Assembly (NCBI GenBank): GCA_963682025.1
Contig: OY821517.1
Coordinates: 296,656,844 to 296,720,843, forward strand
Reading direction: 5' to 3'
DNA from: Cordilura impudica
Taxonomy: Eukaryota > Arthropoda > Insecta > Diptera > Scathophagidae
DNA: 64,000 bases
The notes under the pieces were generated by a model that worked only from the letters and a program-made list of their open reading frames with translations, was not told where the DNA came from and did no database searches. This document shows positions 35,565-46,455 of this stretch, piece by piece (position 1 is the stretch's first letter; every line of letters begins with the position of its first letter). Both the position numbers and the translations under genes were made by a program.

Positions 35565-36815
35565 ATTTTTCATTATTTTTACCGGTTAATTTTTAATTTT
35601 TCGTTTTTATTTTATATTTTTCATTTTTCATTTTCCATTTTTATACCCTATACCACTATGTGGTTTGGGTATAATGACTTTGTGCTGCTGTTTGTAACAA
35701 CCAAAAATATTTGACCTAGACCCATCTTTAATTATACCGATCGAATCAGAATCACTTTCTGAGTTGATTTAACAATGTCCGTCCGTCCGTCCGTCCGTCC
35801 GTCCGTCCGTCCGTCTGTCTGTGTGTCCATGTAAAGCTTGTAATCAAACTGCAGGTCGCAAATATGTATATATTTTGATGAAATTTGGTATATAAGCTTT
35901 TATCGGCCATGGGATGAACGCTATTGAAATTGGTGAGAATCGGTCCATGTTCAGACCTAGCCCCCATACAAATTACCCATATGAAATCGACATAAATTGC
36001 CATAAGATCCAAATTGTCATATAGATCTTACTCAAATTGGGTTTGTATGCGTTCATTACATCCACTAATGAGTAGTTCAAAAATGATCCCTTTGACCCTA
36101 TATAGAACTGCTTCCCGATTTTCACTTAAATCTGTTAAAAAACAAAAATATTGCACTGATTCTTCTCAAATTTTGTTTGTACATATTTTTGCAAAATACA
36201 AGAGACTTTACCAAACATGATCAGGATCGGTCCATTTTTGGACCTAGTCCCTTTATAGATATAGCATCCGATATGAACTTTTTCATATCTGCAGCCAAAA
36301 AAATTAATAAAAATCCCACTCAAATTTGGTTTTTGCTTATTTTCAATGTCCAGTTAGTTGGGCCTAAGAGATAGAGTTTCTAAACGCATGGTATAGGGTA
36401 TCGTATAGTCGGTCTAGACCGAATATAATTTTCTTACTTGTTTCTTTTTCATTTGTCATTTTTTCAATATTAATTTTATATTTTTATTTTTCATTTCTCA
36501 TTTTTTATGTTTAATTTTTTATTTTTCATTCTTCATTTTTTATTTTTAATTTATTAGTTTTCATTTTTTATTTTTCATTTTTTGTTTCTCATTTTTTATT
36601 TTTCATTTTGTATTTTTCATTTTTTATTCTAATTTGTTTTTTTTTTATTTTTCATTTTTGTTTCTCTTTTTTTATTTTTTATTTTTCATATTTCATTTCT
36701 TATTTTTCCTTTTTCATTTTTTAATTTACATTTTTCATTTCTTATTTTTCATTTTTCATTTCTTATTTTTCATTTTTCGTTTTCCTTTTTTCAATTTTTA
36801 TTTTTCATTTTGCAT
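35565..36815. repeat. (ATTTTTCATTTTT)n simple repeat split by family A copy 8
   Basis: 35,565-35,640 and 36,443-36,815 consist of loosely repeated TTTTTCATTTTTTATTT. The family A element sits between the two halves. Long frames here are low-complexity Phe/Leu artefacts. Confidence 0.7.
35641..36442 (+). mobile_element. Family A copy 8, full length
   Basis: TATACCCTATACCACTATGT at the 5' side, nine GTCC units plus two GTCT (the longest in the window), and a palindrome with one mismatch (CCGAATATA) before CTTACTTGT. Confidence 0.9.
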
Positions 36816-37129
36816 TTTCAAACAGGTTATTACATATCATAATTTTTCTACCAATGCAATCATAAGTCACAACGATTGTTCTCTTACGCTCACATTTTAC
36901 GCTGATTTTTTCTCACGCTCATATACGCTGATAGATGTTTACACATCAAAAAAAAAATAAAATAAATAAATTTTAAATATATACACATATAAAAAAAAGT
37001 GCTCTAAAATAAACCAAATTTTTCTTGACTCACTTCAAGATATTGTCACTTACTCGTTTGTGTTTATTATAATAGCGAAATAAAAAAAGTGGGAATACAT
37101 TTTGCAGAAAACCATTTTTTTTATTTCTG

Positions 37130-37690
37130 GCGATTATTGATTTTATCGATTTTTGTTTTTGCGCATTTAGATTATTTGGCGATTTTTGATGTGGCGATTT
37201 TCTGTCTTGGAAATTTTTGCTTTTGGTGATTTTTGGCTTTGTCATTTCTTTTGCTGGTGTTTTTGATTTTGGCGATTTCTATTTCCTGAGATTTTTTATT
37301 TGCCGATTTTTTATTTTAGCAATTTTTGAATTTTTATAGATTTTTGGTTTTAGCGTTTTTTGCTTTCTGCGTTTTTTGATTTTGGCGATTTTATATTTTG
37401 GTGATTTGTGTTATTCGCTATTTTCGGTTCTGGCAATTTTTGTTTTTGGCAATTTTTGTTATTGGCGATTTTTGATTTTTGCGATTTTGGCGATTTTTGA
37501 TTTTTTTTGGAGATTTTTGATTTAAGCGATTATCGGTTAGCGATTTTCGGTTTGGCGATTTTTGATTTGGTAATTTTCCACGACTACTCACATTGGTAAT
37601 TAATATACTTGTCGAAAGTTTCAAGACTGTCTTCATAATATTTTTTTGTATTGGTGGTGACACGCATATTGGTCCGATTCCGCCCATTTT
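37130..37690 (-). repeat. Family X copy
   Basis: Dense GATTTTTGATTTTGGCGATT minisatellite (37,130-37,575), then CCACGACTACTCACATTGGT and a diverged GGTGACACGCATATTGG. Its ACTCACATTGG is the empty site matching the Helitron insertion at 38,639. Confidence 0.65.
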
Positions 37691-37691
37691 T

Positions 37692-37955
37692 TATTATAAC
37701 GATCCGTCTGTCCGTCTTTGTGTCCATGTAAATCTTGTAATCAAACTACAGGTCGCAAATGTGAACATATTTTGATGAAATGTGGTATGTAAGCTTCCAT
37801 CAGCCATGGCATGAACGCAGTTGAAATTGGCGAAAATCGGTGCATGACAACTGCGAAATCGACTTAAATTGCCATAGCATCCGATATGAACTTTTTCATA
37901 TTCATATTGGGTATCGTATAGTTAGTCTTGGCCGACTATAATTTTCTTACTAGTT
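37692..37955 (+). mobile_element. Family A copy 9, internal deletion
   Basis: Joins the GTCTGTCCGTC and CAGCCATGGCATGAACGC region directly to ATCCGATATGAACTTTTTCA, dropping most of the middle. Ends GGCCGACTATAATTTTC TTAC. Confidence 0.7.
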
Positions 37956-37984
37956 TTTATTTGGATGCTTTCTGATATACAAAT

Positions 37985-38185
37985 TTAATGTTTTAAATGG
38001 TGCGTGGTAAAGAAGAAGAAAGCATATATTTCAAAAATTCATAACTGCACTGTATTCTTAATCGGACCGGTTTCTGGCATTTCAGCCTTCATCAGCGATT
38101 TATTGAACATTGTGATAATTGTTATGTTTTAATTGAATAGATTGTTTCTATAAGAAAATTTTTTCTACTTAGGGCGGCCGTGAGG
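37985..38185 (-). mobile_element. Possible solo Penelope-like terminal fragment
   Basis: Contains a well-formed hammerhead-like core (separate entry). No reverse transcriptase frame is attached. Only the hammerhead supports the assignment. Confidence 0.35.
38062..38103 (-). ncRNA. Hammerhead ribozyme-like motif
   Basis: Minus strand: ATCG, CTGATGA, A-GGC-TGAAAT-GCC-A, GAAA, CCGG, TC, CGAT. The conserved CUGAUGA and GAAA boxes, a short stem II (GGC/GCC), a minimal stem III and an outer ATCG/CGAT pairing are in the order of a minimal type I hammerhead. Such ribozymes are known in Penelope-like element ends. Activity cannot be judged here. Confidence 0.5.
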
Positions 38186-38534
38186 TTTTGAACCATGAAC
38201 CTTCACATACACTCGTACTTGCACTTTTTGGTCAGCGCTTTAACACACTCACCTAAAGTCAGGCCTACGAGCAGTGTGGTTAGATTCAGTTTTCGTACCA
38301 TACAGCTTTACTTTGTATTAATTTCAGAAGATACAACTCTGTCCAAACAAACAATCGTTATTATTGAATTTTGAATATTTTTTTGCATTTATACTTCTAA
38401 TTTCCACTATTCTCTATGTTTTTTTCATTCGATGTAAAAATTATCAAATTTTTCGGCGTTCCTATTCTGGAGTAAGCTACATATACTCGCCCATGAGAAA
38501 AATATGGATTTTATCATTTATATCATTTTTAAGT

Positions 38535-39060
38535 TTTTTTATTTGACGATTTTTGATTCTTCACGAATTTCGGTTTTGACGATTTTTGAATTTGGCAATT
38601 CGGCTCATATTTTCCACGACTACTCACATCTATAATATTAATAGGCTAGGCGATTTTTTGTTACCGATGTTTTGTTCTACCGTTTTATACCGATTTTGAC
38701 CAAACGTCTATTCTTTGAAAGGTATTTCTTTTTAGCTGTTCAGCAGATTTACAGATTTTTATTTTTTTTTCTTTATTTTGAGTAAATTGCATTTAAATTG
38801 CTACTAACACATACATAAAATTATACATATGCTATCTGTGTGTTTATTAAATTTGGTAATGTGTTTGTAATAAAAACGAGTTTATTTTTTGAGTTGATTT
38901 GTGAATAGGCTATAATTGATTGGCATACTTTAAGGGTCTTTATTAAAAAAAAGTAAATTTCGTAGAATTTGCACTCGAATTTCGAGTGCTGGAGTCTGCT
39001 AGTTAGTAACTAATGTACTTGTCAAAAGTTGAAAGACTGTTGCTTTCGTAGTACTTCATA
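38535..39060 (-). repeat. Family X copy interrupted by a Helitron
   Basis: GACGATTTTTGAATTTGGCA and CCACGACTACTCACA lie left of the Helitron, and TTAGTAACTAATGTACTTGT right of it. Joined, they match 37,575-37,620. Confidence 0.65.
38639..39002 (+). mobile_element. Helitron family B, reference copy with empty site
   Basis: 364 bases from TCTATAATATTAATAGGCTA to the hairpin GCACTCGAATTTCGAGTGC, TGGAGTCTG and CTAG. Flanks are A and T with no duplication. Non-autonomous. Confidence 0.9.
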
Positions 39061-39061
39061 T

Positions 39062-39778
39062 TTATAACCTATACCACTATGTGGTTTAGGTATAATGACT
39101 TTGTGCTGCTGTTTGTAGCTACCAAAAATATTTGACCTAGACCCATCCTTTATTATTCCGATTGGATCAAAATCACTAACTGATTCGATTTAACAATGTC
39201 CGTCCGTCCGTCCGTCCGTCTGTGTGTCCATGTAAACCTTGTAACCAAACTGCAAGTCGGAAATATGAACATATTTTGATGAAATTTGATATATAAGCGT
39301 CTATCGGCAATCCGGTGAACGCTATTAATAGTGGTGAGAAGCAGTCCATGTTCAGACATAGCTCCCATACAAATGACCCATATGAAATCAACATAAATTG
39401 CCATAAGATCCAAATTATCATATAAATCTTAGTCAAATTGGATTTGTATGTGTTTATTACATCCATTAATCAGTAATCCAAAAATATTGCACTGATTCTT
39501 CTCAAATTTTGTTTGTATATATTTTTGCAAAATACAAGAGACTTTACCAAACATAGTCAGGATCGGTCAATTTTTGGGCCTAGTCCCCATATAGATATAG
39601 CATCCGATATGAACATTTTCATATCTGCAGCCAAAAAAATTAATAACAGTGGCACTCAAATTTGGTTTATGCTTATTTTCTATATCCAATTAGTTGGACA
39701 GAAGAGGTAGGGTCTCTAAACCATGGTAGAGGGTATCGTATAGTCGCTCTGGACCGACTATAATTTTCTTACTTGTTT
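39062..39778 (+). mobile_element. Family A copy 10
   Basis: Five GTCC units. About 100 bases around 'TTTGGCCCCATATAGAGCTG' are deleted at about 39,483. Palindrome has two changes (GTCGCTCTGGACC). Confidence 0.85.
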
Positions 39779-39939
39779 TTTGTATGGGATGTGCCACAGA
39801 CTAAGTGATTTAAGTGAAGATCGCGAATAAGCTTTATATGGGTACTTGTCTAAAAAGGGACAGATTAGGATTTGAATTAGCAGTAAAATATGATTTATTT
39901 GCGTAATCAATCTTTGGTATGACCTCTATCCAAAGATAA

Positions 39940-40050
39940 AAAATATATTACAAAAAATACAATAAAAAAATACAAGATAAAAAATAAAAAAATAAAAAAT
40001 AAAAAAATAAAAAATAAAATAAAAAATATAGTACAAAAAATACAATAAAA
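39940..40050. repeat. (AAAAATA)n simple repeat
   Basis: AATAAAAAATAAAAAAATA-type sequence immediately left of family A copy 11. Confidence 0.7.
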
Positions 40051-41121
40051 TACAAGTAAGAAATTTATAGACGGTCTATATCGAATATACGATAACCTGT
40101 ACCATGCGCTTAGAGACCCTACCTCTTAGATCGATCTAATTAGATATCGAAAATAAACCATATTTGAGTGGCATTGTAATAAGTCGAAAAATGGAACGAT
40201 CTTGACCATATTTGGTAAGGTAACTTATTTTTTGCAAAAACATATACAAACCAAATCATCGAAAATCTGTGCAATATTTTTGTTTTTAAAAGATTTAATC
40301 AAAGATCGGGACTGAGCTTCAAATTGGGGCTATGACTAAGAATTCGCCTATAGGGTTTATTTTAAGACTATCCATAAATGGAAATATTTAACATACGTAA
40401 ACACAATTTTCAGAGATCTATATGATAATTTGGTTATTATGGCGATATAAGTCGACCTTACAGGGGTCATTTGTATGGGGGCTAGGTCTGAACTTGAACC
40501 GATTTTCACCAATTTTAATAGCTTTCATCCAGTGACCGATAGAAGCTTATATACAAAATTTCTTCAAAATATGTTCATGTTTGCAATCTGTAGTTTGATT
40601 ACATGCTTTACATGGACACTAGGGTGGGCTGATTTGTGAGAACAAAGGTTTGTCGCTAGTGTGCCATCGATTTTTCGATAGCTTTTGGTATGAGGAAAAA
40701 AAGATCCAATACGACATAGTCAAAAAAATCATCTACCAGGCGTCCAAATTTCAATTGTTATACTTTTTACCAACTTTTGTTTGTAAGGTTTTTTTGTAAA
40801 TAATAAAAAAAAATCGGCTATCTAATCTTTTTTAATGTTACTTTCTAAGGTAAAATAGTACACTTAAAACGATGGCAGTAGCAGTTTTCCAAAAAAATGT
40901 TTTTCTTGAGTTTGGGCGAGTTTTTGTCGAAAAATTTATCTTTTTTTACGCGTTAATTTTTAGTGGCTATACCCCAATTTTTTTAACTTTTTTTGGAGGC
41001 GTTAGGGGCTTTTGGGGTGATTTGGGAGAAAAAATTTTTTTTATAGCGGAGTTTATTGTCGGAGTTATGGAACGACAAAGATTTGCTTTGTACACAACTT
41101 TGTTACTTCTCGGGCTTCAGC

Positions 41122-41711
41122 AATATATGGGGGATTTCATGTCAAGTGCACCAACTTTTGAAACCGATGTCTTCCGCTCGGGATGAAATTTGCACCAAGG
41201 TTAGTACTATTAGATAGTAGCTTAGACACAATTTTTCAACAAGATCGGTCCAGATCTCTCTGAGTTAGAGGGGATCAAAATTTGACATTTTGGCCAAACA
41301 GGTGTTTCTTCTCATCCATGTAACTTATTACCTATTGTTCTTAGAAAATTTTCTCCCAAAGAGTTTAGATAGCTATTTCTTCAATATTTCGGAAAAAAAT
41401 ACTTAAAAAAAAAAAATTGTAGACTTTTTTTTTTGCTAAATTAAAGCATTTTTAGCCTTTTTTTCTAAAAGGGTATTTTTTTTTCATAAGAAAGCTTAGA
41501 ATTTTTCCGTTAAGAGCTTTTTGGTCGCTTAAGGAGATGGGAGTGGGATATCTATCAAAATAAATGTTTTGTAACTCAAGACAACGGTTTTTCAATTTTT
41601 CACAAATGCACTATTTTGAATTTTTTCCTATTTGTGTCTAAAATCTTACAAATAAAACTTATACTGAGAAACTAGACAAACTAGCCTTTCCGATGGTATG
41701 TAACATACCTA
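41122..41711. repeat. Left long inverted arm of the transposon
   Basis: ATATGGGGGATTTCATGTCA AGTGCACCAAC through GATCGGTCCAGATCTCTCTG to GGTATGTAACATACC. Differs from the right arm by scattered substitutions and small indels. Confidence 0.85.
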
Positions 41712-42047
41712 ACTAAAATTTCATACCCTCGATACTGTAATACCCAGAATATGTTAACCTCAAGAAAAAAAATCATTTTTTTTTTCTATAGAAATGTTGA
41801 AAAATTATTATTTTTTATTTATTTGTAATAATAATTAAATTAATGTACAATAATAATAATATTAAAAATAAGAAGATAAAGAATTTATTAAAATTTAATG
41901 CTAATTGCATTAGATCCATTTATATCATAACTATTTTTATACTTAATTTATTGTAGCCAAAGAAGTATTTAAGTCTTGTAAATTTTTAAATACCCAGTCT
42001 TTCATCCAGCTTTTTTGTCACCTTTATTTACTGCGTTTTTTTGTCAA

Positions 42048-43340
42048 TCATTTCTTGGCGTTACTAGGTTCAGCTGTTGATTTCGCTGCTCGTTTATTTG
42101 TTGTCTTTGGAAAGAAATCGCATTGAATTGAGGCAGAAAACTTTTTCAACTTGAGTCTTCCATCGACAAGCGGTATAAAAGCATGGTATTGAGCGGTGCC
42201 ATCGATTGTTACCGCAGCATCGAATCTGCTCTTCAGTGTTTTCAATGTTTCCTGATGATCCTCTTTGCTACTAAAAACTATTTTAGTTTCTTTACAATAA
42301 CTCTTTGCCCAATGGAATAAAGCAGTCGCATCTAAGATGCGATCTTGATGAGAGCACTGGAGGCTATACTTCGCTGCATTTCTTTTAAGGTTTGCTCCAA
42401 TACCATCACATGCTCCTTTGCCATGAGCAGTAGGATGAAAATGCCACTCAGCTGGTATTCCAAAATCTTTTTCATTGGCCATAAAATTTGCCAAGCTACT
42501 TTTGTTTTTAAAATGTTGACGAACTCCGTCCGAAACGTAGTATTTCTTCTTTACTGTAAATTTAGATTTTAGAAATTTTAGTATTCTCTTCTGGTACTCA
42601 TAAACTGCAACGATATCATGTTTTAAATCGTCGGATATGATTGCCATACTTTTGTGTTCCAGTTTTTCATCTTTCATGTAGTAAATAACTACTGTGAATA
42701 TAGTTGCTTGGTCGCTATTGAAGTGGAATGCTTGTATGGCATCCTGAAGAACATATTTATAGTTTTCTGCGAAATCATATGAAATAACGAATTCACCAGA
42801 CTTCAAATGTATCTTCAAATCCTTGAAGAATGTCCATTGCTCTTTGCCTAAAAAGTCATGGTTTCTCAAGTTTAGCAATCCTGTACACATTTCTTCCACA
42901 AAATCATACACATTTAAAATGATTGTTTTCAATGTGCATCTGTCAGTCTGAATCCAAGAATCAAATTTGACCTCCTCTATATATTCTCGATCTAAAGAGT
43001 TGATTAAATTTTCTTTGATGAATGTGGTTTTCGGGCAATTGGTACATTCACCTAAGTGGCAAGAAGTTGTTGCATTAGGACACATAGTCAATTTAAGGCA
43101 ATCACGGTAATCGTGTAAATCTTCTGCCGAATCATCTGTTAAATACTTTAATTTGATTTCCTTCAACATCAGTTTAACATTTTCATGGTAAATGCAAACG
43201 CATACTGTGTGAGTTCTGCTGCTTTCTGCCAAAATGTAATCTTTTGGCCTCATTTGGGTTAATATCGTGAAGCCAATTCTAACATCCTCGTGTTCAGATT
43301 GAAATGTTGCAAATAACTCTTTCAGGTTACAGATAACCAT
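42048..43340 (-). CDS. Putative transposase, DFAEN/SDG/HGK family
   Basis: Intact 430-codon frame from ATG at 43,340 to a stop at 42,048, filling the space between the two arms. The ATG lies only about 20 bases inside the right arm, so the promoter is probably in that arm. Features in order: RIGFTILTQMRPKD (21-34), HTVCVCIYHENVKLMLK (44-60), a Cys cluster (81, 87, 94, 99, 102), FVISYDFAENY (Asp189), FHFNSDQATIF (205-215), SDDLKHD, YYVSDGVRQHFKNK (Asp271) and AEWHFHPTAHGKGACDGIG (His306, Asp312). I recall this order from uncharacterised transposon proteins of insects and Hydra. Asp189, Asp271 and a later acidic residue could form an RNase H-like catalytic centre, which is inference. Family relatives are longer at the N-terminus, so this may be a shortened or multi-exon form. 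Confidence 0.8.
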   Translation of the reverse strand: MVICNLKELFATFQSEHEDVRIGFTILTQMRPKDYILAESSRTHTVCVCIYHENVKLMLKEIKLKYLTDDSAEDLHDYRDCLKLTMCPNATTSCHLGECTNCPKTTFIKENLINSLDREYIEEVKFDSWIQTDRCTLKTIILNVYDFVEEMCTGLLNLRNHDFLGKEQWTFFKDLKIHLKSGEFVISYDFAENYKYVLQDAIQAFHFNSDQATIFTVVIYYMKDEKLEHKSMAIISDDLKHDIVAVYEYQKRILKFLKSKFTVKKKYYVSDGVRQHFKNKSSLANFMANEKDFGIPAEWHFHPTAHGKGACDGIGANLKRNAAKYSLQCSHQDRILDATALFHWAKSYCKETKIVFSSKEDHQETLKTLKSRFDAAVTIDGTAQYHAFIPLVDGRLKLKKFSASIQCDFFPKTTNKRAAKSTAEPSNAKK

Positions 43341-43359
43341 TCTGTTCTGTTATGCTATG

Positions 43360-43955
43360 AAGGTATGTTACATACCTTCGGAAAGTTTAGTTTGTCTAGT
43401 TTCTCAGTATAAGTTTTATTTGTAAGGTTTTACACACAAATAGGAAAAAATTCAAAATAGTGCATTTGTGAAAAATTTAAAAACCGTTGTCTTGAGTTAC
43501 AAAACATTTATTTTGATAGATATCCCACTCCCATCCCACTAAGCGACCAAAAAGCTCTTAAAGGAAAAATCCTAAGCTTTCTAATGAAAAAAAAAATGGC
43601 CTTTTTGAAAAAAAGGCAAAAAATTCTTTAATTTAGTAAAAAAAAAGTCTAAAAATTTTTTTTTTTTTTTTAAGTATTTTTTTCCGAAATGTTGAAGAAA
43701 TAGCTATCTAAACTCTTTGGGAGAAAATTTTCTAAGAACAATAGGTAATAACTTACATGGATGAGAAAAAACACCTGTTTGGCCAAAATGTCAAATTTTG
43801 ATCCCCTCTAACTCAGAGAGATCTGGACCGATCTTGTTGAAAAATTTTGTCTAAACTACTATCTAATAGGACTAACCTTGGTGCAAATTTCATCATGATC
43901 GGAAGACATCGGTTTCAAAAGTTGGTGCACTTGACATGAAATCCCCCATATATAT
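43360..43955. repeat. Right long inverted arm of the transposon
   Basis: Reverse complement of 41,122-41,711, starting AGGTATGTTACATACCTTCG next to the start codon of the transposase. Confidence 0.85.
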
Positions 43956-44427
43956 CATCGGAAAGCTTCCTTGAGTGCCTTTTATCTTTTAGTATTTTTT
44001 AACATTTTTTTTTTTGGGGAAACCGTAGCATTATCTCCAAAAATAACGTACTTAATGAATGTAGTTACCAAAACGTGGCATTTATCATAATCTTTTTTTC
44101 GATATACGTAATGTCTTTTTAGCTCCTTAAGTGCTGGATTTATTAGGGGGTATATTTGGGTTTTCTGTAAATGTAAATGATTTCTCATGCCAAAAGCTAT
44201 CGAAAAATTGATGGCGCAATATCGATTGCTAAATCGACCCACCCTAATGGACACACAGTCGGACGGACGAACAGACGGTCGGACGGACGGATAGGCGGAC
44301 ATCGCTAAATCGAATCAGAAAGTAATTCCGAATCGATCGGTATAATAAAACATGGGTCTAGGTCAAATATTTGTATTAGTTACAAACATCAGCACAAAGG
44401 CATTATACTCTGACCACATAGTGGTAT

Positions 44428-44970
44428 TTATAATATTAATAGACAACTCGATTTCTTGTGACCGATGCAACTTTTTCGGTTTTAAAACAATTTTGCCCAA
44501 GCTTACCTCATTTGAAAGCTATTTCTTTTTAACTGTTCACCATATTAACAGATTTGCACCGTCTGGAACATTTGTTGGAGTAATGCTCATTTATACATAA
44601 AATTAGACAATGCTGTGTGTGTGTTTATTAAATTTATTAATGTGTTGGCAAAAAATTGTATATGAAAAGCCCCGGGTTGAATTGAAAAATTATTTTGGAC
44701 ATAAACTAATTAAAACAATAATGACATCAACGCAATCGAATTTCATGATAATAATTGCAAATCACACGCACTGTATGAATTGTTAAAAATTAGTATACCT
44801 TAATGTGGCATACAAGGTGATTTAAATATCTTTAGGCTCTTATTTCTGTGTGTTTAACAAATATTTATAATGAAATAAATTTCATGAGATAAATAGATTA
44901 AAAAAACTTAGAAAGAAAAAACTTGAATGAAAAAATAAAATTTCCTAAAATTTGCACTCGAATTTCGAAA
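44428..44970 (+). mobile_element. Helitron family B, longer variant
   Basis: TTTATAATATTAATAGACAA abuts the end of family A copy 11 (TC start mutated to TT). It contains the usual TTTCTTGTGACCGATG and ends at GCACTCGAATTTCGAAAG without CTAG. About 180 bases longer than the reference copy. Confidence 0.6.
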
Positions 44971-46455
44971 GAAAGTGTATAAAATATTAAAAGTTATTTA
45001 AATATTTAGAGTTTCTGACGTTTTCTTGCAACCGTTTTTTCTAAACGCATTTGCATTTTTAATTGTTTTATTTAAAAAAATATTAGCAAGATTAAAGTTT
45101 TGTGAAGAGTTTAAAATCAGTATAATACAAAATGATTTTATTGCTCGTCTTAAGCAAAAAGAAAATTTGTTAGAAATATTTATCAAGAAATATCATGAAA
45201 GAGATTCGGAGGCAACTCAACATTTAGACAGCAGGCCCTGTAGCGCGTGTCTTTTTATTCTTTTGAAATACAAAGATTTTTATATTTATATTACATACGC
45301 CTTTTGTGTATTGGTACTGGACTATAAAATAATAAAAACTTGAAGTACTAGAAATCTACACAAAATGTTCTTTTAGTATAAATACACTGACACTGACATT
45401 GACAGACTGTGAAATTTTTTAGCAGTATCCTGGTAAATTGTACTTTAATATTATGCACCAAATAAACATTTTAATGAACAATTTTTTTCTTTAAATTGCA
45501 AAATCATTAAGAATATCTTGAAATATTTGGAAAAGGAGCAATTTTTCACCTACTAAATTAAGCAAAAATGGCCTGTTCATAAAAATATTTTTTTTTATAT
45601 CATTATTATATGATAAAGATAACAAAGTTTTTAAATTGAGCTTTTTTTTCTATTTGTTTAAAAATAAAAAAAATTTCATATTTTTGTTGCATACCATTTT
45701 CTTTTTATAATTAAATTTATTATTTTCTAGTATAAAAGAAGGTCAAGGTTAATATTTACTTGAAATATTTCCTTTTATACAATTTAATTTAACCCATTTT
45801 TTTTTTTTTTTGTTTCAATATACACGAGTACATCTTTGAGTTTTTGTTGTTTTGTTATATTTTTTTTCTTTTTTTGTCTTAAATCTTCTTCCGTATGCGT
45901 GGCAATAGATAATTTATAACAAAAAAAAAATCATGTTCTTCTTCAGAAAACACACACAAAAGACCAACAATAAATATTTCATAAAAGAAAAATAAATTTA
46001 TAAGTGCCACTTTAACAGAAAAAGTAACAGCAACAACAAATTTTTTTAAAACAAAAACAAAATTTTATATAAAATTGTTTGTAAACAACAGATCAAAGCC
46101 ATATGGTTTTACATTCAACAACAACAAAAAGTATTAAGAAGAAGACTTTAAGGCGCCAAACAATAATGAAAATAATTTCGTATAATTTCTGCGGTTTAAT
46201 GGCTCAATTTGCAAATACACACCGAATGGAGTGAAGTGTTTTTATTATTTTATTGTTTCACATTTACAATTTTATGGATTCGTTTTATTTTTATAGATGT
46301 TTGAGCATGTACATTGTTGTTATCTTGTGAAAAGTTGCCAATAAATTGTTCATGGATTATCTTAATGAAAAAAAAAAAAAAAAACAGTGAATCTTTTAAA
46401 TAACAGATATTTCTGATATTTTTTAATTGTATTTTAATTCTCTATTTTCTTCTGC
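44971..46455. other. Unassigned interval
   Basis: A 105-codon plus-strand frame at 45,026-45,343 has no recognisable motif and is probably chance. 45,890-46,350 is CAA-rich and free of recognised repeats, so it may be single-copy DNA. Confidence 0.35.

Larger units (their letters stand above)
40620..44246 (-). mobile_element. 3.6-kb DNA transposon with 8-base duplication and long inverted arms
   Basis: ATGGACAC stands at 40,612-40,619 and again at 44,247-44,254. The element begins TAGGGTGGGCTGATTTG and ends AATCGACCCACCCTA, its inverted counterpart. Just inside, CGATTTTTCGATAGCTTTTG (about 40,670) matches CAAAAGCTATCGAAAAATTG (about 44,192) inverted. About 590-base arms (41,122-41,711 and 43,360-43,955) are near-identical inverted repeats flanking the single gene. 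An 8-base duplication and TAGGGTG ends recall hAT, but the encoded protein shows no hAT features. Confidence 0.9.
40052..44427 (-). mobile_element. Family A copy 11, split by a DNA transposon
   Basis: 40,052-40,619 holds the 3' part (diverged palindrome, GACGGTCTATATCG) and 44,255-44,427 the GGAC tract and 5' part. The break lies inside ATGGACACACAG, the block next to the GTCC tract. Confidence 0.85.

Noticed and set aside
36634..36960. 108-codon Phe-rich frame resembling a membrane protein
   Set aside because: Entirely a translation of the (ATTTTTCATTTTT)n simple repeat.
35272..38185. Calling the two hammerhead-bearing fragments complete Penelope elements
   Set aside because: No reverse transcriptase frame is attached. 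Only end-like sequences are visible.
40872..41186. 104-codon frame with hydrophobic residues in the left part of the 3.6-kb transposon
   Set aside because: Overlaps the outer edge of the long inverted arm and shows no family motif. Probably chance in T-rich DNA.
42345..42572. Plus-strand frames opposite the 430-codon gene
   Set aside because: Shadows of the minus-strand transposase.
40620..44246. Calling the 3.6-kb element a hAT transposon from its 8-base duplication and TAGGGTG ends
   Set aside because: The protein lacks a BED finger or the C-terminal hAT dimerisation motif, so end similarity alone was not enough.
45026..45343. 105-codon plus-strand frame as a host gene
   Set aside because: No recognisable motif, no splice or promoter context, AT-rich composition and an overlapping frame on the other strand.
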